Below, piece by piece: positions 39,550-52,500 of a stretch of 64,000 nt of DNA. Position 1 is the stretch's first letter; every line of letters starts with the position of its first letter. This DNA comes from an uncultured Thalassolituus sp. (GTDB lineage: Bacteria > Pseudomonadota > Gammaproteobacteria > Pseudomonadales > Oceanobacteraceae), in contig NZ_CATMFB010000007.1 of the NCBI RefSeq assembly GCF_950066645.1, forward strand, positions 1-64,000, written 5' to 3'. The translations under genes and the position numbers were made by a program. Under the pieces are notes generated by a model that saw only the letters and a list, made by a program, of their open reading frames with translations, did not search any database and had not been told where the DNA came from.

Positions 39550-40191
39550 ATGAAGCAGCTCTGTATTTTTCCTATTCCGGGCAGTGTGACGTTTCCCGGC
39601 ACTGTGTTCCCGTTGCATGTGTTCGAGCCAAGGTACCGGGCAATGATGCAGCATTGCCTGGACACCGGGATGGAGGTCGCCATCTGTCACACCGAGAAGA
39701 CCATCAGCGAAGGCCGTCCGACAGATTCTATGGAAGAAGCGCTGAGCTCAAACCGCTCGACCTACAAACCGGTAGCGATTGTCAGCGGCGGGCCCTGTGA
39801 ACTGGCTGAGATGACTGATGACGGCCGTATGTATCTCAATGTCCGCTTGCGCAAGCGCTATCGCCTGCTTGGGGATGTTCAGACGCTGCCTTATCGCATC
39901 GCCGAATGCGAGGAATTTCCCGATCAGGTTCCCGATGAAGCAGAACGTCACGCCAACGACGTTCTGAAAGATAAAATCATGCACCGGTTACAGGCGCTGG
40001 CGAGAGACAATCAGATCATCCCGGACTTATTAAGCAGTGAGGAGTGGACGCTAAAATCGCCCGATGACTTCAGTTTTCAGTTATTCGGACTCATCGGCTT
40101 TGATCCCGAATATATGCAGGAGCTGTTGGAAATGCCCAGCGCCCATCAACGGCTGGTACGCACGCTGGACCTCCTTAATCAGACTGCCTGA
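39550..40191 (+). CDS. LON peptidase substrate-binding domain protein
   Basis: 213 residues made only of the N-terminal substrate-binding domain of Lon (LCIFPIPGSVTFPGTVFPLHVFEPRYRAMM), without ATPase or protease parts. Such stand-alone proteins are common; their role is not firmly known. ATG 39550 has AGGAGG 6 bases upstream, which decides the start over the in-frame ATG at 39520. Confidence 0.88.
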   Translation: MKQLCIFPIPGSVTFPGTVFPLHVFEPRYRAMMQHCLDTGMEVAICHTEKTISEGRPTDSMEEALSSNRSTYKPVAIVSGGPCELAEMTDDGRMYLNVRLRKRYRLLGDVQTLPYRIAECEEFPDQVPDEAERHANDVLKDKIMHRLQALARDNQIIPDLLSSEEWTLKSPDDFSFQLFGLIGFDPEYMQELLEMPSAHQRLVRTLDLLNQTA

Positions 40192-40542
40192 CCTTCCTTT
40201 ACCTGCAATTGACGATGACTGTTCAGCCCCGTGCTTGCTGGATTCCGGGGCAGATCCTCTCCGGACATTAGTCACACTCGGTCGTCGTGGCCCGTTATGT
40301 TGTATCTGTCTCATGGTACTGGTTGGCCAAATTTAATACTATCGACTTAACTAAAACTCGCTGGTTCTTCCTGCCTGCTCTCATGAGCCGCCCCGGGAAG
40401 TAAGTGAGCCAGATAATAATAACGATAACGGCTGCTTCGCCTGCTCTCACCACATAACAATTCTGAGCGAATGTAGTCCGTGGTCTCTTACAGTTTCCGT
40501 GCGCTGTTATGGCCATACAGCCCGGTTCGGGAGGACTCTGCT
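40192..40542 (+). promoter_or_regulatory. 351-bp region upstream of the giant lipoprotein gene
   Basis: No gene is supported here. The region probably holds the promoter of the giant lipoprotein gene (an AT-rich stretch TTTAATACTAT at about 40332-40342 could include a -10 box), and a Shine-Dalgarno site at its end. I saw no cyclic di-GMP riboswitch or terminator-like T-tract hairpin. Confidence 0.4.
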
Positions 40543-40545
40543 TTG
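40528..40545 (+). promoter_or_regulatory. Shine-Dalgarno site deciding a TTG start
   Basis: CGGGAGGA (40528-40535) lies 7 bases before TTG 40543. The TTG opens directly onto a lipoprotein signal peptide, so it is much better placed than the GTG at 40480, which has no such site and would add 21 polar residues in front. Confidence 0.8.
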
Positions 40546-43500
40546 TCACATCTTCGTTCTGCTTTTCTGTTGCCACTTGTTGTCGCAATTGCTGCCTGTT
40601 CGGGCGGCGGTGGCGGTGGGTCCGATGACACCGATGATACAGGTACCCCCGGCGTTGAAGATCCCGGGACAGCGCCTTCACTGACCCTGGCAATCACATC
40701 AGAGCCCGAGCTGACGGCCACAGAGGATCTGCGCTGGACCTATCAGGTTGAAACCGAATTGTCTGATAACCTGACTTTCACACTGTTGCAGGCACCGGCG
40801 GGTATGACGATTGATGAGGATGGACTGATTGTCTGGGTTCCGGATGGAACCATCACATCAGCCGATGTTGTGTTAGCGGTTGGCTACGTGAATGGCACCG
40901 ATATCCGCGGTAACACCCAGTCATTTACTCTCACGGTAAACCCGGTTAACGACAAACCGGAGTTTATTACTCTGGCTGACGATCTGCCGCTGACTGCGGT
41001 TGCGGGCACTGTGTTCAGTTATCAGTTTGATGTGTCAGATCCGGACGACGCCAATAACGGCACCGACCTCACGTTCGCTGTTGAGCTACCGTACGTTTCA
41101 TCCACACCAGAAGAATATGGTGTGGCTATTTCTCCAACGGGGCTTCTCACCTGGCAGGTGCCAGCCTCGCCCAATCTGTTACTGCGCTGGACTGGCCTGC
41201 GCATCAGAGTCACGGTGACCGATGGTCAGGAAGACTGGAAGACCAGCCTGGTTGCTGTGCCATCCCTCGCCTGGAATTTGAAAGTCGTTGAAAGCAATGA
41301 AGCACCCGTAATTAACACCGAGGTGTTGCCGGCAGCCACGGAAGATCTGTTGTACTCGGTGGCTCTGGACGTTACCGATATCGCGGGTACCGAAGAAGAT
41401 GGCACCCCGATTGATGATGATCTTTCATTCAGCCTGACGGATGCACCGGAAGGCATGACCATTTCCTCGGAAGGCGTAATTACCTGGACTCCAGGTGAGA
41501 GTGGCAGCTCCGAATCATACTCCGAAACCGTCACTGTTGTGGTTCAGGATGGGCTTGAACTGGGTGTAGAGCCTGTCAGCCGTACCTATGAGCTTACTGT
41601 GAATCCAGTGAACGATGCTCCGGTCATTAACTCGACGCCGCGAGGCACCGCGCTGCTGGGTGACGTGTATCGCGCCCAGCTTGATTTCAGTGACAGCGAT
41701 GACGCGGCTGAAGATCTGACTTTCAGTGTCGTTTCCGGTCCGGAAGGCATGACGATCTCTGCTGCAGGTCTGATTGAGTGGACACCAGTAGCCGAAGGCA
41801 CTGTGACGGCTGAAGTGATGGTGGCCGATGGCGGTGAAGACGGTACTGTGCCTGCTAGTGTGAGCTGGAGCATAGTGGTCGACGATAACAATGAGCCACC
41901 GGTGATCGCTCAGGGCGCAGACATCAGTCTGACGACGGATGAAGACACTGCGGTGGAATTGCGTCTGACCGCGACCGATGCCGATGAGGACGATCTGACC
42001 TGGACTGTGTCTGTTGCGCCTGAAAATGGCACCGCAGGCGTCTCAGGCATTGGTCTTGCCGGTTATGTGCCCAACGCTAACTTCAACGGCACAGATAGCT
42101 TTGAAATTACAGTGACGGACGGCATCGCTTCCGCTTCTGTCGCCGTCACTGTGACCGTAACAGCAGTGAACGATGCGCCGGTAATTACCAGCTCTCCAGT
42201 CACGACTGCGACTGAAGACGAAGCGTACAGCTACACACTGACAGCGACAGACGCTGAGAATGATGTACTTGAGTGGTCACTGAGCACCGCACCGGAAGGC
42301 ATGATGATTGACCCGGCGACGGGCGTCATCAGCTGGATCCCGGCAGGAGACACCGCATCAGAATCGGTAGTCGTGATGGTCGCTGATGACAGTGCCTCCA
42401 CGACTCAGTCATTTACCGTGGTTGTTACTCAGATAAACGACGCACCGGTATTTATTACCGATGCGGTGACCGATGCGACTGAAGATACTCAGTATGTCTA
42501 CAGCGCAGTCGCGGAAGACGATGACGGAGACACTCTGACCTACAGCCTGGTTGAGGGGCCGGAGGGCATGCAGATGAATGCGCAGTCCGGGCGTCTTACC
42601 TGGACACCTGCGGAAGGCGAGACCAGTGCAGACGTTATCATTGCAGTGACAGACGACACGGTAACCGTTGAGCAGTCATTCACTGTTACCGTTGCTGCCG
42701 TGAACGATGCGCCGGTAATTACCGAAGGCGCCGCTATTGCTCTGGCTGCCACAGAAGATACCGAAGCTCTGATTACACTGAATGCTACAGATATTGAAAG
42801 CGATGAACTGACCTGGTCGGTTGGGCGCGAGGCTGCGAACGGCACAGTAACTGCGTCGGGAACCGGCACAAGCATACAGGTTTCTTACCTGCCGGCACCG
42901 GATTTTGCGGGGCAGGATTCCTTCAGTGTCGTTGTGTCTGATAACGACCTCACCGCAGAAATTACCGTCAATGTAACCGTTGCTGCTGTTAACGATGTAC
43001 CAGTGATCATCTCCGTGGCCAGAACTGAAGCCACTGAAGATGTCGCATACGAGTACGATGTTAATGCGATGGATGCCGACGGCGATACGCTGACGTATGC
43101 ACTCGCCTCTGTGGTTGAAGGCATGACGATTGATGCACAGACCGGTGTGATTTCCTGGACACCGACAGAGGGTGTGACCAGCGCTGCTGTTGAGGTGACA
43201 GTCAGTGATACCCAGTTGTCTGCTTCGCAGTCATTCACCGTGAATGTTACGGCAGTCAACGATGCGCCTGTTATTACGTCGGTGGCTGTGTTGTCCGCGA
43301 CAGAAGGTGAGGAATATCGCTATCAGGCAACCGCGACGGACGTCGATAGCGAAAGCCTGAGCTGGAGCCTGAGCCAGAAGCCTGCGGGTATGACGGTTGA
43401 CCCGGCGACAGGCCTGATTACCTGGACGCCGGCTAATGGGGTAACCACCGCCGCAGTTACGCTGGTAGTCAGCGATAACGATAAGACCGCGTCACAGGCG

Positions 43501-46500
43501 TTCACTATTACCGTAGAAGGTGTTAATGACGCCCCTGTAATCACCGAAGGTGAAACAGCTTCTCTGACCACCGCGGAAGATACCACTGCGGAGCTGACAC
43601 TCAACGCCACCGACGCAGATGGCAATGACCTCACCTGGTCGATTGCTGGTCAGCCGGGCAAGGGTAGCGCCAGTGTTGAAAATGGCGTGGTCACTTACAC
43701 CCCGGATACTGACTATAACGGTGGCGATCTGTTCGTCGTTCAGGTCAGTGATGCAGAGCTTAGCGACAGTATTCTGGTGACGGTGAATGTTACTGCGGTC
43801 AATGATGCACCTGTGATTACTTCAGCAGCGAAAACGGCTGCGGTTGAAGGCGAAGAATACAGCTATCAGGTCACTACCAACGATGTCGACGGTGATGCTG
43901 TCACGCTGACCCTGACAACAGCGCCGGAAGGCATGAGCATGACGGCACAGGGCCTGATTACCTGGACCCCTGGAAATGGCGTTACTTCTGCTCAGGTAGT
44001 TGTGACTGCGGCGGATGCTGCTATTGAAGTCACTCAGAGCTTTGGCGTGACCGTGACGGCCACCAATGATGCGCCGGTGATTACGTCTACGCCGGTTACG
44101 ACTGCAACGGAAGACGAAACTTATAGCTACGATGTCAACGCGACAGATGCCGAAGGCAATACTCTGACTTACCTGCTGACATCTGCGCCGGAAGGCATGC
44201 AGATCAATTCTGCAACGGGTGAGATTACCTGGACTCCAGGCGAGGGCGTGAGCGGCGCTACGGTAGTTGTCACGGTCAGTGATTCACTGGATCAGACCAC
44301 TCAGAGCTTCGATATTACTGTTACAGCGGTAAATGATGCGCCTGTTATCACGGAAGGCGAAAGCATTGCACTGTCAGCCAGCGAAGACACTGCGGCTGAG
44401 CTGCAACTGAATGCAACCGATGTTGACTCCTCTGAGCTGACATGGGCGATCGCCAGCAATCCGGCAAATGGCAGCGCGACTGTCGTTGCGGGTCTGGTGA
44501 CCTATACCCCGGACACCGATTACACCGGCGAAGACTCCTTCACTGTGTCTGTCAGTGATGGTGAATTCACTGACGTGATTACTGTGAATGTCACGGTCGG
44601 TGGTACTAATGATGCGCCTGTGATTACTTCTGAGGCTTTACTGGAAGCGACAGAAGACGAGCTTTACGAGTACACAGTTACTGCAACTGATGCTGATGGT
44701 GATGATCTGAGCTTCAGTCTGACCCAGGCCCCGGAAGGCATGGCAATAAGCTCCGAAGGCCAGATCACCTGGACTCCAGTCGAAGGTATGACTGAGGCTT
44801 CCGTCACTGTGCAGGTGAGCGATAGCACGGCAACGGTAACTCAGAGCTTCACAATCGCAGTCGCGGCGGTAAACGACGCGCCTGAAATTACCTCTCAGGC
44901 GGTGACGACTGCCAGCGAAGATGCCGAATATCGTTATTCCGTGACTGCGGTGGATGTTGATGGCGATGAGCTGATCTTCTCACTTGAAACGGCACCGGAA
45001 GGCATGGTGATTTCTGACACTGGTGTGATTACCTGGACACCAGAAAACGGTGTGACATCTGCAGAGGTCACTGTCGTTGTGAGTGATCGGGTTCTGAGCG
45101 TCAGTCAGAGCTTCAGCATTACTGTGAATGCAGAAAACGATGCGCCGGTCATTGATCAGGGCGAGTCGACAGCGCTGACTCTCGATGAAGACAATCGTGC
45201 GGGTATGGTACTGACGGCTACTGATATCGATGGCGACGAGCTTACCTGGAGCATCAGCGTTGGCGCTGAAAATGGTACCGCGACAGTCAATGCGGGAGAG
45301 GTCAGCTATACCCCAGCAGCGAATTTTTATGGCTCTGATGTGTTTACCGTGACGGTAAGCGATGAAACTCTGAGCGATAGCATCCTGGTCGAAGTGACCA
45401 TTAATTCCGTGAATGATGCTCCGGTATTCAGCAATGTGGCATCGACCTCGGCGGTTGAAGGCTCGCAATATCGCTATGCTGCGGCAGTAACGGATGCGGA
45501 TGACGCAAACAATGGTACTGATCTGATCTTTACGCTGGTGACTGCACCGGAAGGTATGGAAGTGTCTTCAACGGGTGTGGTTACCTGGACGCCAGCCAAT
45601 GGTGTGACCAGCGCCGACGTCAGTCTGCAGGTAGAGGACGGTCGTGAAGACGATGCAATCCCTGCGGTTCAGAGCTGGACTATCACTGTGGGTGGTGTGA
45701 ACGACGCGCCGGTGATTACTTCAGTGGCACCAACGGAAGCGACGGAAGATGTGCTATATCAATATGCGGTTCAGGTAACTGATCCGGATGATGACAATAA
45801 TGGTACGGATCTGACCTTCACTCTGGTGAGTGCTCCAGAGGGTATGACCGTGTCCTCTATGGGCCTGATTGAGTGGACGCCAGCAAACGGTGTCGAATCC
45901 GCGAATGTGATCGTTCGTGTTGCCGATGGCGGCGAGAGTGGTGTGGAGCCAGTCAATCAGAGCTGGACGATTACGGTCACTCCGGTCAACGATGCACCTG
46001 TCATCAGTGATCAGCCATTTGCCATTGAAACGTCAGAAGACGTTGCCGGTTCAGTGACTCTGGTGGCGGAAGATATCGACAGCGAAACGCTTACCTGGAC
46101 CATCACTGGCGAGCCAGCCAATGGTTCTGCCAGCTTCGAAGGTGCGTTACTGACGTACACGCCAGATACTGATTACAGCGGGACAGACAACATCACTGTT
46201 CAGGTGTCGGATGGTGAGCTGAGCGACTCTGTCACGGTATCTGTACAGGTCAATGAGACAAACGACGCACCAGTAATCACGTCTGCGGCTGTTACTTCAG
46301 CTACTGAAGATGAAGCCTACGGATATACCGTGACGGCAACGGATGCCGACGGCGATGCTCTTAGCTTCGCACTTCAGGTGGCTCCGGAAGGAATGACCAT
46401 TAACGGTGAAACCGGTGCCATCACCTGGACGCCTGTCAACGGCGTTGCATCTGCCAATGTGACTGTCAACGTGACTGACGAGGTAGATACCGTCAGCCAG

Positions 46501-49500
46501 AGCTTCACCATTACTGTTGAAGCCGTGAATGATGCTCCAGTGATTACGTCTGAAGCCGTAACAACTGCGACGGAAGATGTTCAGTACCGCTATGAAGTTG
46601 TTGCCACAGATGTGGATAGCGAAGACCTGACTTACACACTGACTGACGCGCCAGAAGGTATGGTGATTGACTCGCAGGGTGTAATCACCTGGACACCTGA
46701 AAACGGTGTCGAAAGTGGCGCCGTAACACTGGTTGTCAGCGATGGTTTCCTCAGTGCAACACAGCAGTTCACTGTGGTCGTGACGGCAACGAACGATGCG
46801 CCTGAAATCACTCAGGGTGAAGCAATCACTCTCAACGCAGATGAAGACGGTGAAACGTCTACCACACTGACTGCAACGGATGCCGATGGCGATGACCTCA
46901 CCTGGAGCATCAGCACTGAGCCGTCAAACGGCATCGCAACCGTTGAAGGAGGCGCAGTAAGCTATACGCCGGCTGCCAACTTTAACGGTGAAGACAGCTT
47001 CGTTGTCCGCGTCGCGGATGAAAGTGCTGCGGATACGATCACTGTTACTGTTGTCGTTGCTGCTGCTAACGATGCACCTGTCATTACCTCTGTGGCAGTG
47101 ACTGCGGCAACTGAAGATGAGCTGTACCGCTACCAGGTAACCGCAAGTGATGTTGATAATGATGCACTGACCTTTACTCTGGCTACTGCGCCTGAAGGCA
47201 TGACGATGTCTGCAGCGGGCCTGATTGAGTGGACGCCCGCGAATGGCGTTTCCAGCGGTGCGGTGACCGTTAGTGTCTCTGATGATGTCGAAACGGTGAC
47301 TCAGAGCTTCGAAGTCACGGTACGTGCGACTAACGATGCGCCAGTCTTTGTTTCTTCTCCGGTGACAACCGCCCGGGAAGACGAAACCTATACCTATGAC
47401 GTGAATGCGACAGACGCAGACGGTAACGAACTCAGCTACAGCCTGTTGTCGGCTCCGGAAGGCATGACCATTGATCCTGCCAGCGGCGTGATCACCTGGA
47501 CTCCACTTGAAGGTGTGACGGGCGCAGCAGTAGTGGTTCAGGTAACGGATGGCATTGCACCGGTTACCCAGGACTACAGCATTGACGTTGAGGCGGTGAA
47601 CGATGCCCCTGTTATTACTGGCCTGCCACTGTCTATCACGACAGATGAAGATAACGCCGGCAGTCTGAGCCTCACTGCGACAGACGCCGAAGGCGCAGAT
47701 CTGAGCTGGAGTATCGGAAGCAACGCAACCCACGGTAATGCGGTAGTTAGCGGTAGCAGTGTGACCTATACGCCAGCGGCTGATTACAACGGTGAAGACA
47801 GCTTTACCGTCAGCGTCAGCGATGGCTCTCTGACTGACACCGTGATTGTTTCTGTCAACGTGGCAGCGGCGAATGACGCACCGGTCATTACTTCGGAAGC
47901 GCTTCTTGAGGCTACCGAAGACGAAGCATATAGCTACTCAGTGGCGGCAAACGATGTGGATGGCGATGACATCACCTTCACTCTGTCTGCTAAGCCAGAC
48001 GGTATGACAATCAGTGACGAGGGCGTGATCGCCTGGACGCCAGCAGAGGGCGTGACATCTGCGGCTGTGACCGTTGTTGCGTCGGATACTGCACTGTCTG
48101 CAAGTCAGAGCTTCACGATTACTGTGATTGCTGTGAATGATGCTCCGGTAATCACCTCTGAACCAGTGACGGCGGCTGCGGAAGATACTCAGTATGAGTA
48201 CAGCGTGGTGGCGACTGATGCAGAAAATGATGAGCTGACCTACGAGCTGACTGAAGCGCCGGAAGGCATGGCAATCAATACCGCGGGTCTGATTACCTGG
48301 ACTCCGGAAAACGGTGTGAGCAGTGCGTCAGTGACCGTTGTCGTGAGCGACAACGCGCTGAGCGTGACACAGAGCTTCACCATTACCGTGTCTGCTGAAA
48401 ATGATGCACCAGTGATCGCCGGTGCAGCGACTCGCGCAATCACTACCGATGAAGATGTTGCAGCGGCTCTGACGTTGAGCGCATCTGACGTTGATAGTGA
48501 AGAGCTTACCTGGAGCATCAGCAGCGCTGCGGCACACGGGAACGCAACCGTGTCTGCGGGTGAAGTCAGTTACACCCCGGCAGCGGATTACAACGGTAAT
48601 GACACATTCACCGTTTCTGTGAGCGATGGTTCGCTGAGCGACAGTGTTGTAGTGAATGTCACTGTGAACGCGGTGGCTGATGCGCCAGTGATCACTGAGG
48701 GTGAAACGACTGCCCGTACTACTGAAGAAGATGTGGTTCTGACGTTTGCTCTGAACGCCACCGATGCAGATGCAGGCGATACCCTGACATGGGGTATTCA
48801 GGCTCCGGCCGAAATGGGCCTGGTCGCTGTATCCGGCACGGGTACCAGTCAGACCGTGAGTTACACCCCAGCCAGCAACTTCAATGGCAACGACAGCTTT
48901 GTTGTTCGGGTCAGCGATGGTAGTGATCTGACGGATACTATCCGGGTGAACGTCAGCGTATCTGCAGTGAATGACCTGCCAGTGATCACCACGACTGCCG
49001 TGACTGAGGCGACTGAGGGTGAGGCGTACAGCTACGAACCCGCAGCGACGGATGCGGATAACGATACGCTGAGCTGGAACGTGTCTCGCGCGCCGGCAAG
49101 CATGACGGTTAATCCTGATACCGGTGCTCTGAGCTGGACCCCTGCTAATGGAGATACCAGCGCGGTCGTTGACCTGGTGGTCAGCGATGCGTCTGGCAGT
49201 ACTACTCAGACCTTCACGATTTCTGTTGTAGCAGTAAACGATGCTCCTGTAATTACTCAGGGCGCGACGGTGGCTGTGACTATGTCGGAAGACGGCTCTC
49301 CACAGGCGTTTGCGCTGGTACTGAATGCGACCGATGTTGATAGCAGCGCAGCTGAGCTGCAGTGGTCTGTAAGCAGCGATGCGAGCAACGGCTCAGCAAG
49401 CGTGTCGGGTACGGGCACCAGCAAGACTGTGTCTTACACACCAACTACCGGATATGTTGGCACTGACAGCTTCGAAGTCACTGTGTCGGATGGCACTGCT

Positions 49501-52500
49501 GAAGACAAAATCACGGTGAACGTGACCATTGAGTCAGTGAACGCGGCGCCAGTGATTGATCAGGGCGAAAGTACGACTGTGACCCTTGATGAAGACGACA
49601 GCGCGACGCTTAACCTGACAGCGACCGATGCTGATGGCGATACTCTGACCTGGAGTGTTGTCACTGGCGTCACCAACGGTGGGCTTAACGTCAACCCAGA
49701 TACCGGTGTTGTTATCTACGTACCTGCGGAAAACTTCCATGGTACCGACAGCTTTACCGTACGAGTGTCGGATGGTGACCTGACCGATGAGATTGCTGTG
49801 TCGGTGACGGTGACGTCGATTAACGACGTACCTGTGATCACCCAGGGTAGCTCCATTAACGTCGAAGTTGCGGAAGATGGCGAAGTCGAGGTGAATCTCT
49901 CAGCTACGGATGCTGATGGCGATGACCTGACCTGGTCTCTTCTCAGTGGTGCTCAGAACGGGGTCATTATCTGGGAGGGCTCACAGTTCAATTACAGCCC
50001 AGCGATCGACTTCAATGGTGACGACAGCTTCTCGGTGCAGGTGAGTGACGGAACAGCGACCGGATCTGCGACGATCAATGTGACAGTCACGGCTGTAAAC
50101 GACGCACCTTTCGTTACCTCGGAAGCGGTAACAACAGCGACCGAGTACCAGGCCTACCGCTATGATGTTGTTGCCAGCGATGCTGAAAATGACACCATCA
50201 GCTTCAGCCTGACAACGGCGCCTGCAGGTATGCAGATTGACGGTACCACCGGTGCGATCAGTTGGATGCCAGAAGCAAGTGGTGACTTCGATGTTGTCGT
50301 CGCTGTGTCTGATAGCGTGGATGCTGATAGCCAGAGCTTTACCATCAATGTTGCTGCCGAACCGGCGGTCGCTGGTCGTGCAGTGAAAGGCGTATTGGCT
50401 AATGCTGATGTTGAAGCAGCGGTATATACCGGTCTGGTTGATGGCGAGCACACCTGGTCTGTGATTGGTACCACCGTCACTGACGCTAATGGTTACTTCG
50501 GCTTCGATCTGGCACCTCAGTCAGCACCAGTGCGGGTTCGTGTTACAACGAACATTGAGTCCACTATGGTGTGTGATACTCCAAGCGGATGTCTGCTGGC
50601 GCCATTTGCTAACTTCGGTGACAGCGGCGCTCCAGCGGAAGGTCTGACTCTCGATACCATTGTGTCGGGTGCTGACTTTGCGGGTGCGGTTGCGGTGACG
50701 CCTATGACCAACATGGCAGCGAACTGGCTGGAGTCTTTCCCTCAGGCGCTGGACGACAATAATGTTCTGCTGGCTCTCCGTCGCATGGCTAAACTGATTG
50801 GCTTCGCCGACGAGAGCTGGGTGCATCACCGTATGGTCGACATCACCAACAGCTTTGAGCGCGCTTATGGGCTGAACTCTGACGAAGAAGTCGTACGTCA
50901 TGCACTGTTTGCTGCTGCATTGCAGGAAACAGCTATCACTGAATCGGTTTCGATCGATACTGTCTCACGCAACATCGGTCTGATCTTCGGGGTACTGGGT
51001 GGTCAGATGCCTCTGAAATCGGGCGTTGTGGATGTGTCTTCTCTGAATCTGGAAGATGGCACAACCGAGGTCAGCTACACAGGCTTCGATACCATAGTCG
51101 CGAATGCGAAGACGGTTGCCGCGTATGTGAACTCTGGTGAACTTGATAGCATGATTGCTGGCTTCGATAGCCTGGTGACCAGCTGGACACCAGATGCTGA
51201 TCCTGCTGTGTGTCTGAGCGGCGATCCGGAGCTTGATCGCACAGAGTGTCGTAACGTCACCACGATTGCAGAAGCAACCGGCTATAACGCCACTGATTTT
51301 GCCCGTGCGATGGCGCCAATCAACGTAGCTGCAGGCTACTACGCTGATGCGACCGCCGCTGAAAATGCCTTGGGCGATCGTGCTAATCGTGACCTTGGTT
51401 GGCTGTATGCTGATGCGACAGCTCAGGAGAATACGGCGAATATGTTGGCGGGCTTCTCTGCAATGCTGGGGAAAGGTTTGGATGTTGCCGTGTGTGTTCC
51501 ACAGCGAAACGCCCTAATATCTCAGAACTGCACGGTATCTTTTACTGCACCAGAGGATCCAGAAGCGGCTGATTTCTCTTCTCTGAGTTTAGCTATTGTT
51601 AAGCCGTCCTTCACTAGCAATCGCTGTGACCGGGACAATGACCTGTGCGAGTTCCGTGTTACCGGTACTGCGGAGGGGCAGACCTTTAACGTCTCGGGTT
51701 ACGCATACGATATACGTGATCTTCTTGGTGGGAGCACTGGTGGCGGGTTTGATCCTGAGGGCGGTCTCTCTATGTGCTATAGCGGAACGATTACCAATAG
51801 CACTGCAACTTTGCAGCTTAGCAACACGTGTTTGAATCTTGATGTTTCTCAGAGTCCACCTGAGTTACTTGATGATTTCGCGGACTTTACTCTTGCTGAT
51901 TATGGAGCGATTCAGACAGAAAATAGTAATGCCAATAATGCTTTGACTGCTTTGATCGGTAATATCCGTCTCAAGGTAAGTCTGAGGGGGGCGATGAGCT
52001 TCACCAGTCAGAACAGTTCAATCGGTGCGTATTCTTTGTCAAATCTGGATACCAGCTTCTTCTTTGATCGGGTAGAAGTGAATAATGCTACACCGGTTGA
52101 GGAGCGTCCTGATGGCGTTACGTATTACAATTCACTAGAGGATGCGTCGGTCTTTATATTTGAAACGAATACGCTGAGCCGCACGAACTCCTGGGGTGAA
52201 ACATCCTCCTCGATTGCTGGAACTCCAATGTTCCTGTTGAAACTGGATGACACCACTACGCTGACGACCCTGGGCCGCACTGATAATGTTGGTGTCCCAC
52301 CAATAGTGGCATCAACAGATGCTGAGGTGGCTGGCCTTGAGCCTATACTTGATGTGGCCAAGCAATATGCGTTGAGCTTTATCGACTCGACTCAGGCGGC
52401 TCCAACACCCGATTGGGAGGCACTGCTGGCCGAGGTTCAGGCGGGGCTGACTTACTCTGGTACTGTGACACGTACTATTGAAGAGTCCTCCGGCGATAAG

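Noticed and set aside
39441-39800. 119-codon frame overlapping the LON-domain gene
   Set aside because: Out of frame with the real gene, which has a strong ribosome site and a clear domain.
40480-40542. GTG 40480 as the start of the giant lipoprotein
   Set aside because: No Shine-Dalgarno site, and it would put 21 polar residues before the lipoprotein signal; TTG 40543 fits better.
46924-47733. Minus-strand frame of 269 codons inside the giant gene
   Set aside because: It is antisense to the repeat domains, is Arg/His/Cys-rich, and similar shadows occur opposite other repeat copies.
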